A DNA stretch of 42,056 nt from Bacteroidota bacterium. Its GTDB lineage: Bacteria > Bacteroidota > Bacteroidia > Chitinophagales > Chitinophagaceae. Under the pieces are notes generated by a model. That model did not search any database. It had not been told where the DNA came from and saw only the letters and a program-made list of their open reading frames with translations. How positions within the stretch are numbered: the first letter of the stretch is position 1; every line of letters begins with the position of its first letter. The stretch spans positions 1 through 42,056 of the forward strand of contig SXXL01000078.1 of the NCBI GenBank assembly GCA_005789565.1. Direction: 5' to 3'. The translations under genes were made by a program, and so were the position numbers. Shown one piece after another: positions 1-7,569 of the stretch.

Positions 1-51
1 AAACATAGACGGTTACGGCAAAATCCGTATCCCCTTAAAAATCATACAGTT

Positions 52-303
52 ATGAAAAAAGGAATCCACCCCGATAGTTATCGGTTAGTCGTTTTCAAGG
101 ACATGAGTAATGGCCATAGTTTTCTGAGCCGCTCCACCGCCGCTTCGAAAGAAACCGTGAAGTGGGAAGATGGTAATGAATACCCGGTCATCAAGCTGGA
201 GATCTCCAGTACTTCACACCCCTTCTTTACCGGAAAGAACATGCTGGTAGATACGGCTGGTCGAATCGACAAGTTCAAAAAGAAGTACGCAAAAAAAGCG
301 TAA
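52..303 (+). CDS. rpmE2: 50S ribosomal protein L31 type B
   Basis: This is an 83-residue protein of the large ribosomal subunit. It begins [18 protein letters not shown] and carries the family motif [20 protein letters not shown], followed by a Lys-rich tail. Its length matches type B L31 (about 80-90 residues). The zinc-binding cysteines of the type A form are absent, as expected for the C-minus paralogue that many bacteria use under zinc limitation or, in Bacteroidota, as the only L31. It stands alone and is followed 20 bases later by a strong intrinsic terminator. Only 51 bases of upstream sequence are in the window and I see no clear promoter in them. Confidence 0.97.
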   Translation: MKKGIHPDSYRLVVFKDMSNGHSFLSRSTAASKETVKWEDGNEYPVIKLEISSTSHPFFTGKNMLVDTAGRIDKFKKKYAKKA

Positions 304-323
304 TCAAATACTCCATGACATTC

Positions 324-355
324 ACAACCTCCCGATACCGGGAGGTTGTTTATTT
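324..355 (+). terminator. Rho-independent terminator after rpmE2
   Basis: A 10-bp perfect stem (ACAACCTCCC paired with GGGAGGTTGT, 6-base loop) is followed by TTATTTTTA. It sits between the L31 stop and the next start codon, so L31 is its own transcription unit. Confidence 0.85.
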
Positions 356-366
356 TTAGGGACTAC

Positions 367-1473
367 ATGTCGAATCTGACCTTCCTGGATAACGCCGCAC
401 ATCGGCAAAACCTGTATCCGTTCACGCTGCTGCGGGAAGCAATTGACCTGCCCCTGGGATTGCTAACGCTTCGGGAGAAATGGTCGGCGCTGTTTCCAGC
501 CGCACATCCCAAAAAGAAATTCTCCAGGACTATTGCCACTGCTATTTTGCCGGATTTCGAGCGCTGCCAAGCTATCGGCTCGCTTAAAACCGAGCAATCA
601 CTTTTTTCGAAGGAGGGTCAATGGATAGCTTCGGGCGGACAGATCGATCGAATACCCAAAAAAGCAACGGCGACCGATATGATTTTTCCGGGTTCGATCT
701 CTTTGATCAAATACCCTTGGGATTTGTTGGATCAATTGGGCCGGGGAATTCAACTGGATTTTTCCATTCTGACCAAGGGTAGAAAATCTGCGTCGCTTCC
801 CCAATCGGTGGTGGTCAATGGAGAATTTCCAGTCTTCTTGGAAAAAGGTGCTCGGGTCATGCCCTGTTTTTTGAATACAGAAGCCGGACCCATTTACATC
901 GGGAAAGGCGCGGAGGTGCAGGAAGGTGTGATGATTCGCGGGCCTTTTCTGTTGGGCGATCGTTCGGTGGTGAAGATGGGGGCCAAGATCTATGGTCCAA
1001 CCGCCGCGGGAGAACATTGCTTGCTCGGCGGAGAGATCAAACGCTCTTTGCTGTTTCCCTTCAGCAACAAGGCGCACGAGGGTTATATGGGTGATTCCGT
1101 GATCGGTTCTTGGTGCAATTGGGGGGCCGGGACCAGCAATTCCAATTTGAAAAATACGGCGGGGGACATAGAGATCGAAGTGGGCGGGGTGAAACTTGCG
1201 GTGGGACAAAAAGCCGGCGTGTACATGGGCGATCATTCCCGCACCGTGATCAATAGCTCCCTCAACAGTGGTACGGTGATCGGCGTGAGTGTGCAGGTAG
1301 GCAACGAGGGACTGCCTCCTAAACGAATGCCCAGTTTTCGATGGATAGATGGAAGTCGCTACCGATTCCAAGCGGCCATGAACCATATTAGACAGTGGAA
1401 GGTATTGAAAGGACAGGAGCTGACGAGTGAAGAGATCGACCGATTGAAAAAGATTTATAAAACCGATAAATGA
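367..1473 (+). CDS. GlmU-like left-handed beta-helix protein (putative sugar nucleotidyltransferase family)
   Basis: This 368-residue protein belongs to the family annotated in Bacteroidota as GlmU-like or putative sugar nucleotidyltransferase. The N-terminal part carries the family signature around residues 18-42 (YPFTLLREA then LGLLTLREKW). The C-terminal half (roughly residues 160-340) is a left-handed parallel beta-helix of hexapeptide repeats. It includes NKAHEGYMGDSVIG and WCNWGAGTSNSNLKN, which resemble the GlmU acetyltransferase site around its catalytic His. The glycine-rich nucleotide-binding loop (GxGTRM) of real GlmU is not visible, so nucleotidyl transfer is doubtful while acyl transfer is plausible. 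I chose the ATG at 367: an upstream TTG at 346 lies inside the L31 terminator. The stop overlaps the next ATG by four bases (ATGA), so it is probably coupled to tpiA. Confidence 0.8.
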   Translation: MSNLTFLDNAAHRQNLYPFTLLREAIDLPLGLLTLREKWSALFPAAHPKKKFSRTIATAILPDFERCQAIGSLKTEQSLFSKEGQWIASGGQIDRIPKKATATDMIFPGSISLIKYPWDLLDQLGRGIQLDFSILTKGRKSASLPQSVVVNGEFPVFLEKGARVMPCFLNTEAGPIYIGKGAEVQEGVMIRGPFLLGDRSVVKMGAKIYGPTAAGEHCLLGGEIKRSLLFPFSNKAHEGYMGDSVIGSWCNWGAGTSNSNLKNTAGDIEIEVGGVKLAVGQKAGVYMGDHSRTVINSSLNSGTVIGVSVQVGNEGLPPKRMPSFRWIDGSRYRFQAAMNHIRQWKVLKGQELTSEEIDRLKKIYKTDK

Positions 1474-2240
1474 ATCCCATGCGCAAACAGATCGCTGCGG
1501 CCAATTGGAAAATGAACCTCACCCATCCGGAGATGGTGCAACTGATGGATCAATTACTGGACAATGCCCCGTCCTTGAACGCCGAGCAAGAAGTGGTGTT
1601 GGCGGTACCTTTCTTATACCTCGAGGCCGTGCGCCAGCGTTTGCAGGGAATGTCGGGTTATCGGGTGGCGGCACAAAATTGTCACCATAAGACCTCCGGA
1701 GCTTTTACCGGAGAAGTTTCCGCCCCGATGCTGGCCTCGATGGGAATTCCTGATTGTGTGATCGGACACAGTGAGCGTCGGGAGTATCAGGCGGAGAGTG
1801 ATGCATTGCTGGCCCAGAAAGTAGATCGTTGTTTGGAGGCGGGTATTCGTCCCATTTTCTGCTGCGGCGAGGCCTTATCCGTACGGGAAACTGGAACGCA
1901 AAATGCGTTCGTGGCTGAGCAGATCCGGGCGGGACTATTTCATTTATCCCCCGAAGCTCTTTCCGGTATCGTGATCGCTTACGAACCCATTTGGGCCATT
2001 GGTACCGGTAAAACGGCTAGTAGTGCCCAGGCACAAGAGATGCACGAAGCCATTCGGGGTGTATTGGCCGAACAATATGGAGCCCACGTGGCGGGGCAGA
2101 TTCCCATTCTTTATGGAGGAAGTGTAAAGGGCTCGAACGCTGCTGAGTTGTTTGGAGGGGCGGATGTAGATGGGGGATTGGTAGGTGGTGCTTCGTTGAA
2201 TGCAACCGAGTTTCGTCAGATTATTGCTGCACTGAAATAA
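1470..2240 (+). CDS. tpiA: Triosephosphate isomerase
   Basis: TIM interconverts dihydroxyacetone phosphate and glyceraldehyde 3-phosphate in cytoplasmic glycolysis and gluconeogenesis. The 256 residues form one (beta/alpha)8 barrel. The substrate-binding Lys14 lies in AANWKMN, the electrophile His100 in VIGHSERR, the base Glu172 in AYEPIWAIGTG, and the phosphate-binding loops are ILYGGSVKGSNA and DGGLVGGASL. The ATG at 1470 overlaps the upstream stop as ATGA. A second ATG at 1479 would give the more usual start MRKQIAAANWKMN (253 residues) and is equally likely. The downstream glycosyltransferase starts only eight bases after the stop, so the three genes look like one operon. Confidence 0.97.
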   Translation: MNPMRKQIAAANWKMNLTHPEMVQLMDQLLDNAPSLNAEQEVVLAVPFLYLEAVRQRLQGMSGYRVAAQNCHHKTSGAFTGEVSAPMLASMGIPDCVIGHSERREYQAESDALLAQKVDRCLEAGIRPIFCCGEALSVRETGTQNAFVAEQIRAGLFHLSPEALSGIVIAYEPIWAIGTGKTASSAQAQEMHEAIRGVLAEQYGAHVAGQIPILYGGSVKGSNAAELFGGADVDGGLVGGASLNATEFRQIIAALK

Positions 2241-2248
2241 GGCTTCGC

Positions 2249-3424
2249 ATGTCTACCCCGAAAAGACTGCGTGTACTGTGGCTCTGTAGTTGGTATCCGT
2301 CGGCGGTGGATCCTTTTTCCGGAGATTTTATTCAGCGACATGCTGAGGCTGTATCCGAGCATGCAGACCTTCATGTATTGCATGCCATTGGAGGTCCGGC
2401 CCGCACGGCCTTATCGGTTCAGCGAACCGAACGAAATCCGCATCTCCAAGAGTGGGTAGCCTATTATCCCATCAAACGGATGGATCAACGATGGCTGAGT
2501 TCGTTTCAGTGGTTGCGGATGATGTGGCAGATGATCCGCAGGTATCGGGCGACCGTCGGACTACCCGATCTGGTGCATGTACAAATACCTTACAAGTCTG
2601 GATTGATCGCCCGTTACTTGCTGTATCGGTATCGTATCCCCTATGTGGTGACGGAGCATTGGGGCATCTATCAAGAACAAACGCCCGATCGGTTTGGTCA
2701 TCGTTCTTTTTTGTTTCGACTGATCACCCGACTGGGCTATGAAAAAGCGGCCCGGTCGATTTCAGTAAGTGATTATCAGTCGCAACAGCTTCAAACCTAT
2801 CTGAGTCCGCTTCCGTCCCAGACGATCTACAATGCAGTTGATACTCGGTTTTTTCAGTTGGTGGATCAAGCACCTCGGCCCTTTACTTTTTTGCATGTAT
2901 CGGATTGGAGTGAGAATAAAAATCCGGCAGGGATCATTCGTGCCTTTTGTCAGATCCGGGTTGAGTTTCCGGATGCTCGGTTGATATTGGTGGGCGGGAA
3001 GGGGGTTCGCCGCCATTCGATCTGCCGGCTGGTACAATCGATCGGCGCGTGTATTCAATGTGAAGGGGAGGTCTCTTATGAGTCTGTCGCCAGATTTATG
3101 CAACAGGCCGATTGCTTGGTATTGAATAGTTACATGGAGAATTCACCTTGTGTGATCGGGGAGGCGTTGTGTACAGGACTTTCAGTCATCGCTACCAAGG
3201 TTGGAGGGGTGGCGGAGTTGGTCGATCCGGTTTGCAGTGAGCTGATCCCGGCTGATAACGAACCGGCGCTCTATCAGGCTATGCAAGACATGATACAAAA
3301 GAGTAGGGGAATTAGCAGGGAAGCGGTGGCGCTTCGGGCGCAAGCTCGTTTTTCTTATGCCGTGGTTGGGCGGCAGCTGGACGAGACATATCGATCGGTT
3401 CTGGGCCTGGGTATTGTGAATTAG
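2249..3424 (+). CDS. Glycosyltransferase family 4 protein
   Basis: This 391-residue GT-B glycosyltransferase has an N-terminal acceptor domain (LRVLWLCSWYPS at residues 7-18, then PFSGDFIQRHA) and a C-terminal nucleotide-sugar domain. The GT4 signature is clear: FTFLHVSDWSENKN starts the second domain, and the EX7E motif (MENSPCVIGEA) is followed by LSVIATKVGGVAELV. Family members use nucleotide-activated sugars to build lipopolysaccharide, exopolysaccharide or glycolipids at the inner face of the cytoplasmic membrane; donor and acceptor cannot be read from the sequence. It is the last gene of the run from 367. Its stop overlaps the stop of the convergent acyl-CoA-binding protein gene by four bases, with no room for a separate terminator. 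Confidence 0.9.
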   Translation: MSTPKRLRVLWLCSWYPSAVDPFSGDFIQRHAEAVSEHADLHVLHAIGGPARTALSVQRTERNPHLQEWVAYYPIKRMDQRWLSSFQWLRMMWQMIRRYRATVGLPDLVHVQIPYKSGLIARYLLYRYRIPYVVTEHWGIYQEQTPDRFGHRSFLFRLITRLGYEKAARSISVSDYQSQQLQTYLSPLPSQTIYNAVDTRFFQLVDQAPRPFTFLHVSDWSENKNPAGIIRAFCQIRVEFPDARLILVGGKGVRRHSICRLVQSIGACIQCEGEVSYESVARFMQQADCLVLNSYMENSPCVIGEALCTGLSVIATKVGGVAELVDPVCSELIPADNEPALYQAMQDMIQKSRGISREAVALRAQARFSYAVVGRQLDETYRSVLGLGIVN

Positions 3425-3684
3425 CCTTTCAATTGATAGATCAGGTCGATATACTGCTGCATGGCGGTAGTGGTATCCATTCCCTTTAGATCAGACCAGG
3501 CCTGATGTTTGGCTTTGTTGACAAAGTCAAATGGGTTGGCGGGTGGGTCGGTTTGACAATCACCCTCGGTGGCTTGCTTATACAGGCTATATAAACGCAG
3601 CAGGGTATCGTTGCTGGGCCGCTCGGTCAGTGTTTTGCTGGTCGCCACGGCCTCCTCGAACTGCGTGCGCAGGTTGTTGTCCAT
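3421..3684 (-). CDS. Acyl-CoA-binding protein (ACBP family)
   Basis: This 87-residue protein has the full ACBP four-helix pattern: FEEAVATSKTLTERPSNDTL, then the signature LYSLYKQATEGD, then NPFDFVNKAKHQAWSDLKGM and the final helix TAMQQYIDLIYQLKG. ACBPs bind long-chain acyl-CoA esters in the cytosol with high affinity and act as a pool or carrier. They are near-universal in eukaryotes and patchy in bacteria. The ATG at 3684 gives the length of classical ACBP; an upstream in-frame extension runs inside the phosphatase gene and is rejected. The start lies five bases after the stop of the upstream phosphatase gene, so the two are probably co-transcribed, although no functional link is obvious. 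Confidence 0.9.
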   Translation of the reverse strand: MDNNLRTQFEEAVATSKTLTERPSNDTLLRLYSLYKQATEGDCQTDPPANPFDFVNKAKHQAWSDLKGMDTTTAMQQYIDLIYQLKG

Positions 3685-3689
3685 GATTA

Positions 3690-5312
3690 TTATTTTATTA
3701 CTTCGGCGATGGCTTTGCCCACCGATCCGCTGGGCATCTGTATTCGCAGCAGGCTGGCCAGGGTGGGGGCGATATCGGTCATGTACGTGTCGCGAATGAC
3801 TCTGCCCGGACGGATGCCCCAGCCATACCACAAAAGCGGAATATGGGAGTCGTATGGATTCCAGAGTCCGTGTGTGGTACCGGTTTTCCCATACGCATCG
3901 ATGTAATTTGGTTTCAGGATGATCTGCAGGTCGCCGCTGCGGCGAGGGTGATATCCGTTGTTCAGCATAGTACGAACCGTTTCGTTCAGCGGGGTGCTAT
4001 TTAGTTCTTCCAGCGCAAAAATGCGGTCTACACCGGGCTCCAACCGTATCCATTTCATGATCTTTTCGGAAACGGCGCTGCGGTCGATCTTGGCGGAATC
4101 CAGTGCTTTTCGGTTGAGGTGAATTTGATAATTGTCGTCGCTCACGATCAGGTTGGCGATCTGATAATCTTTTTGGAGGGATTGATTTATTTGGTTGATC
4201 AATCCCATAAAAAACACCCTTCCGCCCGGCAATCTATTTTCTTGCATGTACTCGGGTACGGGCGCAGCACCATGATCGGCACTTAGAAAGACCGTGTATT
4301 GACCGGCGCCTACTTCCTTGTCGAGGAAGCGAAGAAAATCGCCCAGCTCCCGGTCCATTCGAAGGAATCCATCTTCGGATTCGACGGAATTGGGTCCGTA
4401 GGAATGTCCAATGTAATCGGGCGAGGAGAAGCTCACCGCCAATAGATCGGTGATCGCATCTTTTCCAAGCGATTCTGCCTGCAGGGCTTTTTGGGCAAAC
4501 TCGAAGGTGAGGGTATTGCCATGTGGCGTGGTCAGGATCTTGCTGTAATCTTTTCCGATATAAGCGCTGAGATCATAGGGGAGTTTCTTTCCGAATACCG
4601 GGTTTTCGAAGGATTGCTCGTCATCGGTGCTGGACAAATAGGAGGAAGCCGGGTAAAGGGTCTTCCAGCCCAGTTGATAAAACGCATCCGGACGTTTTTG
4701 AGCATTGTATTGTTTCACCCATTCCGGCAGTTCGGCACGGTAATAGGTGGAGGTTACCCAATTTCCGGTTTTGCTGTCGTACCAATAGGCGGCGTTGGCA
4801 CTGTGTCCGGCCGGTAAGATGGCACCGCGGTCTTTTAGCGCAATACCGACCACTTTGGATCGGAACTGGGTGGCCATGCGCAATTCATCTCCGATGGTGG
4901 TGGTAAGTAGATTGCGCGGACTCATCAGGCCGCTGTTGTTTTCGGCGCCAACGGTTTTGACAGATTTGTCATCGGTGCAGTAAACGGTAGCTTGTTTGTC
5001 TTGGTCCCACCACGCATTTCCCGTAATCCCATTGATGGAGGGCACGGAGCCTGTGTAAACGGAGGCATGTCCGCAGGCCGTTACGGTGGGCGTGTAGGGG
5101 ATGAAGGTGTTTTCGCAGGTGGCACCCTGGTACAATAACCGCTTGAACCCGCCATCGGCTGCGTATCGGTCTTGATAGCGATAGAGGTAATCCCAACGCA
5201 TTTGATCGAGGATCAGTCCCACGACCAACTTCGGACGTGCCGGGGCATTGGATTGTGCCAAACTGCTGAGGCAGATGAAGCCTGCCAGGAACAGAAAAGA
5301 ATATTTTTTCAT
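3690..5312 (-). CDS. pafA: PafA-type alkaline phosphatase, exported
   Basis: This is a 540-residue monomeric phosphomonoesterase of the PafA branch of the alkaline phosphatase superfamily, expected in the periplasm or outer membrane. A signal peptide covers about residues 1-20 (KKYSFLFLAGFICLSSLAQ). Zinc ligands are visible: Asp36 (LILDQMRWD), the nucleophile Thr78 (PTVTACGHAS), Asp and His in SFSSPDYIGHSYG, Asp-His in LSADHGAAPVPEY, and a His in TGTTHGLWNP. Asn99 and the pair Lys160/Arg162 (ALKDRGAILPAGH) match the residues that make PafA a monoesterase. Start: the ATG at 5312 directly precedes the signal peptide. It is 11 bases from the stop of the upstream lipoprotein gene and five bases before ACBP. 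Confidence 0.93.
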   Translation of the reverse strand: MKKYSFLFLAGFICLSSLAQSNAPARPKLVVGLILDQMRWDYLYRYQDRYAADGGFKRLLYQGATCENTFIPYTPTVTACGHASVYTGSVPSINGITGNAWWDQDKQATVYCTDDKSVKTVGAENNSGLMSPRNLLTTTIGDELRMATQFRSKVVGIALKDRGAILPAGHSANAAYWYDSKTGNWVTSTYYRAELPEWVKQYNAQKRPDAFYQLGWKTLYPASSYLSSTDDEQSFENPVFGKKLPYDLSAYIGKDYSKILTTPHGNTLTFEFAQKALQAESLGKDAITDLLAVSFSSPDYIGHSYGPNSVESEDGFLRMDRELGDFLRFLDKEVGAGQYTVFLSADHGAAPVPEYMQENRLPGGRVFFMGLINQINQSLQKDYQIANLIVSDDNYQIHLNRKALDSAKIDRSAVSEKIMKWIRLEPGVDRIFALEELNSTPLNETVRTMLNNGYHPRRSGDLQIILKPNYIDAYGKTGTTHGLWNPYDSHIPLLWYGWGIRPGRVIRDTYMTDIAPTLASLLRIQMPSGSVGKAIAEVIK

Positions 5313-5323
5313 AGTGCTATCTG

Positions 5324-5755
5324 CTAGGGTTTGATGGGGGTACAATGTTCGGAGAGGATGCGGACTTTTTTTCGGTGCTTGACGATGGTGATGCTGCAGC
5401 GTTGGCGGTCGTTGAATTCTTCTCCGTGATAGAATCCTTTGCCGCTCCAGATGGTATTGACCACGGCGGTGTTTCCATCGAGTTGGATGGTTACTTCTTC
5501 TCGTTTCATGGTCTGGAGCGTGTAGACTTGAGAACCGGCTGTGGTCACCAGGCTAGCCCGGTCAAAGGTATTTCCGGATTGGGTAAAATAGAGGTAGTGG
5601 GGGGAGAGGACGGAGTCGACCAGCGCGGAGTCTTTGTTTTGCCAGCCGGAGTCAAATCGTTCGATCACTTTGAGGACTTCTGCCTTGGTGAGCACGGGTT
5701 CGGGATGACAGGCCCATCCGATCAGTCCGATCACGAAAATCCAGTGTCTTGACAT
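5324..5755 (-). CDS. NTF2-like (DUF4440/SnoaL-type) lipoprotein
   Basis: This 143-residue protein has a short hydrophobic leader ending in a lipobox-like IGWAC (Cys16), so it is probably a lipoprotein. The mature part looks like a cone-shaped NTF2/DUF4440 fold: an N-terminal helix (KAEVLKVIERFDSGWQNKD), the typical LVDSVLSPHYLYFTQSG, and a beta-sheet ending in NTIWSGKGFYHGEEFNDRQR and ITIVKHRKKVRILSEH. The family ranges from enzymes to ligand-binding and periplasmic proteins of unknown role, so no substrate is assigned. It is the first gene of a three-gene minus-strand run with the phosphatase and ACBP. A TAnnTTTG promoter box lies five bases before its ATG. Confidence 0.72.
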   Translation of the reverse strand: MSRHWIFVIGLIGWACHPEPVLTKAEVLKVIERFDSGWQNKDSALVDSVLSPHYLYFTQSGNTFDRASLVTTAGSQVYTLQTMKREEVTIQLDGNTAVVNTIWSGKGFYHGEEFNDRQRCSITIVKHRKKVRILSEHCTPIKP

Positions 5756-5760
5756 CGCTG

Positions 5761-5768
5761 CAAAGATA
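5761..5768 (-). promoter_or_regulatory. Candidate -7 box before the NTF2-like lipoprotein gene
   Basis: The minus strand reads TATCTTTG, an exact match to the Bacteroidota -7 consensus TAnnTTTG, five bases ahead of the ATG at 5755. No TTG is found at the expected -33 distance, so only half the promoter is supported. If real, the transcript would have almost no leader. Confidence 0.42.
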
Positions 5769-5807
5769 CTGGCTAGGCGGGGTGATTGACCGTTTGCGGA
5801 CGTGGAA

Positions 5808-7487
5808 TCAGCGCTTATTTCGGGTGGAGAGGAATTTTTTAAATTCCGTTAACGGAAGGGAGCTGAGGTTTCGATCGGCGGTCAGTCCCCCTTTTTGCGC
5901 CACCATCACCCCATAGCGGATGTCGTTGAATCCGTCGAGTTCATGGGCATCCGGATCGATGGAGATCCATCCGCCTTTATCCAATACGTAGGGGATCCAT
6001 TTCCAGTCGATGTCGAGCCGACGCGGGTGCGCATTGAGTTCAATGACCACGCCGTTGGCCACGCAGGCATCGATGATCTTTTTGTGGTTGATGGGATATC
6101 CTTTTCGGCTCAGGAGGAGTCGGCCGGTCGGGTGTCCCAAGATGGTCGTGTATGGATTTTCAATGGCCTTGATCAGGCGGGTCATGGCCTTTTCTTCGGT
6201 CATGGTAAGCTGGCTGTGTACGGAGGCAATCACCAGATCGAAGGTTTCTAGGATCTCATCGGGGTAGTCCAGTTCTCCGTCGCCCAAGATATCCGCCTCG
6301 ATGCTTTTGAATACCTGAAAGGTTCGTTCCGGGTATTCCTTCGCAAGTTGTAGGTTAAGGGAATCGATCTCGGCCTGTTGTTGATGGATCTGTTCGATGG
6401 AAAGTCCTTTAGCATAGAAGGCGGATCGGGAGTGATCGGATATGACGAGGTATTCCAGGTTCAGTCGCCTGACTTCCCGGGCCATGGTGGCGATGGAATC
6501 TGACCCGTCACTCCAGGTACTGTGGCTGTGAATGATACCTCGGATATCGGACGTTTGGATCAGGTTGGGCACGCCCTTTTTTTGGCTGCGTTCGATCCAT
6601 CCGGCGTCGGAACGAAGGGCGGGTGGGAGGTAGGGAATGTGGAGCGAGGTGAAAATTTCTTCCTCGGTAGTTGATCGATTCAGGGTGGGTGGATGCGGTA
6701 TGGCCTGTAGAAATTCTTCTGAGGCGGTGCTGTGGAACAATCGACCGGCGAGGGGTTCGTTGCCGTCCAAGAGTCGAAGGCGTAGTCCGTTGGTGAGCTG
6801 ATACAGCACGCCCATTTCATTTTCTTCCAGCAGTTCCGGGGGTTGGGCGGTTTGAAAGATGGCTGTGGTTTGTGGGCGGGGGGATTGTACCACGAAGGCC
6901 AATTCATCGATGGTGGGGTCTTGCCGGCGGTAGCTACCGGTGACGGCCACTTTATCTTGACCGAAACTTTTTTTCAAGAACCCGTCGATCTGGGGGAACA
7001 GGGCTTCTACCTCGGCCCAGAGAAAATGGCCTTGGTGTTGCAGGTAATATTCAATGGCTTCTTGGATGTTCTGTTGTGTTTTGGCACCAAATCCTTTGTA
7101 GCGGGTCAGCCGGTTTTCCTGACAGGCGTAGAGCAGTTCGCCGAGCGATTCAACTTCCATTTCTTTCCAGACGATCTGGATCTTTTTCGGACCGAGGCCT
7201 TTGATATGTAGCATTTCCAACACGCCATTCGGGGTAACCTTCTCCAAGGCGACGCATTCGGCGAGTTCCTTTTTCTCCAGGATTTCGCGGATCCGCTCGG
7301 CCGTTTTGCCCCAGAGTCCGCGGATCTTACCGATCTGATCGGGCGGGTGGGTCGAAAGGGGTTGGTCTAATTTATCGACCGTGAAGGCGGCCGCACCCAG
7401 GATCTTGGCTTGGGCGGGGTCGAGGCCGTGGATGTCCATCAGCTTGCCCAGGCGTTCCAGTTGTTCGGCGATCTCGGCGTTGGTCAT
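5808..7487 (-). CDS. polX: PolX-family protein: degenerate polymerase domain, intact PHP domain
   Basis: This 559-residue protein is collinear with bacterial PolX (about 570 residues): an 8-kDa-like region, helix-hairpin-helix motifs near residues 85-140 (LHIKGLGPKKIQIVW, YKGFGAKTQQNI), the palm at about 180-290 and a C-terminal PHP domain from residue 316. PHP metal ligands are all visible: His320 and His322 (IIHSHSTWSDG), Asp327, His352, Glu397 (EADI), His424 (ASVHS), His452 (LGHPTGR), Asp513 and His515 (DPDAH). The polymerase aspartates are not. The motif GSYRRQDPTIDELAF has Glu195 and Ala197 where family members have DxD, and the third Asp is Arg238 (NGLRLRLL). I infer it keeps the metal-dependent nuclease or phosphoesterase activity but cannot add nucleotides. 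It starts right after a TACCTTTG box. Confidence 0.9.
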   Translation of the reverse strand: MTNAEIAEQLERLGKLMDIHGLDPAQAKILGAAAFTVDKLDQPLSTHPPDQIGKIRGLWGKTAERIREILEKKELAECVALEKVTPNGVLEMLHIKGLGPKKIQIVWKEMEVESLGELLYACQENRLTRYKGFGAKTQQNIQEAIEYYLQHQGHFLWAEVEALFPQIDGFLKKSFGQDKVAVTGSYRRQDPTIDELAFVVQSPRPQTTAIFQTAQPPELLEENEMGVLYQLTNGLRLRLLDGNEPLAGRLFHSTASEEFLQAIPHPPTLNRSTTEEEIFTSLHIPYLPPALRSDAGWIERSQKKGVPNLIQTSDIRGIIHSHSTWSDGSDSIATMAREVRRLNLEYLVISDHSRSAFYAKGLSIEQIHQQQAEIDSLNLQLAKEYPERTFQVFKSIEADILGDGELDYPDEILETFDLVIASVHSQLTMTEEKAMTRLIKAIENPYTTILGHPTGRLLLSRKGYPINHKKIIDACVANGVVIELNAHPRRLDIDWKWIPYVLDKGGWISIDPDAHELDGFNDIRYGVMVAQKGGLTADRNLSSLPLTEFKKFLSTRNKR

Positions 7488-7491
7488 GCTA

Positions 7492-7499
7492 CAAAGGTA
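7492..7499 (-). promoter_or_regulatory. Candidate -7 box before the PolX-family gene
   Basis: The minus strand reads TACCTTTG (exact TAnnTTTG match) with only four bases between its last G and the ATG at 7487. There is no TTG at the -33 distance; that position is occupied by the terminator of the preceding gene. The position suggests a near-leaderless transcript. Confidence 0.4.
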
Positions 7500-7509
7500 G
7501 GCGGGGGGT

Positions 7510-7541
7510 AAAAAAAGTCCCCCCGCAGGGCGGGGGGACTT
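7510..7541 (-). terminator. Rho-independent terminator after the Lys-rich small gene
   Basis: A 12-bp perfect stem (AAGTCCCCCCGC with GCGGGGGGACTT, 3-base loop) is followed on the minus strand by seven T residues. It ends transcription from the rplU-rpmA-small basic protein side and separates it from the PolX-family gene. Confidence 0.9.
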
Positions 7542-7569
7542 ACTATTACTTTCGAAAGCGTTTGGAAGA

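Noticed and set aside
598-1386. 262-residue open frame on the minus strand
   Set aside because: It lies wholly inside the GlmU-like gene, has a His/Arg/Gly-rich composition typical of antisense frames and no recognisable motif.
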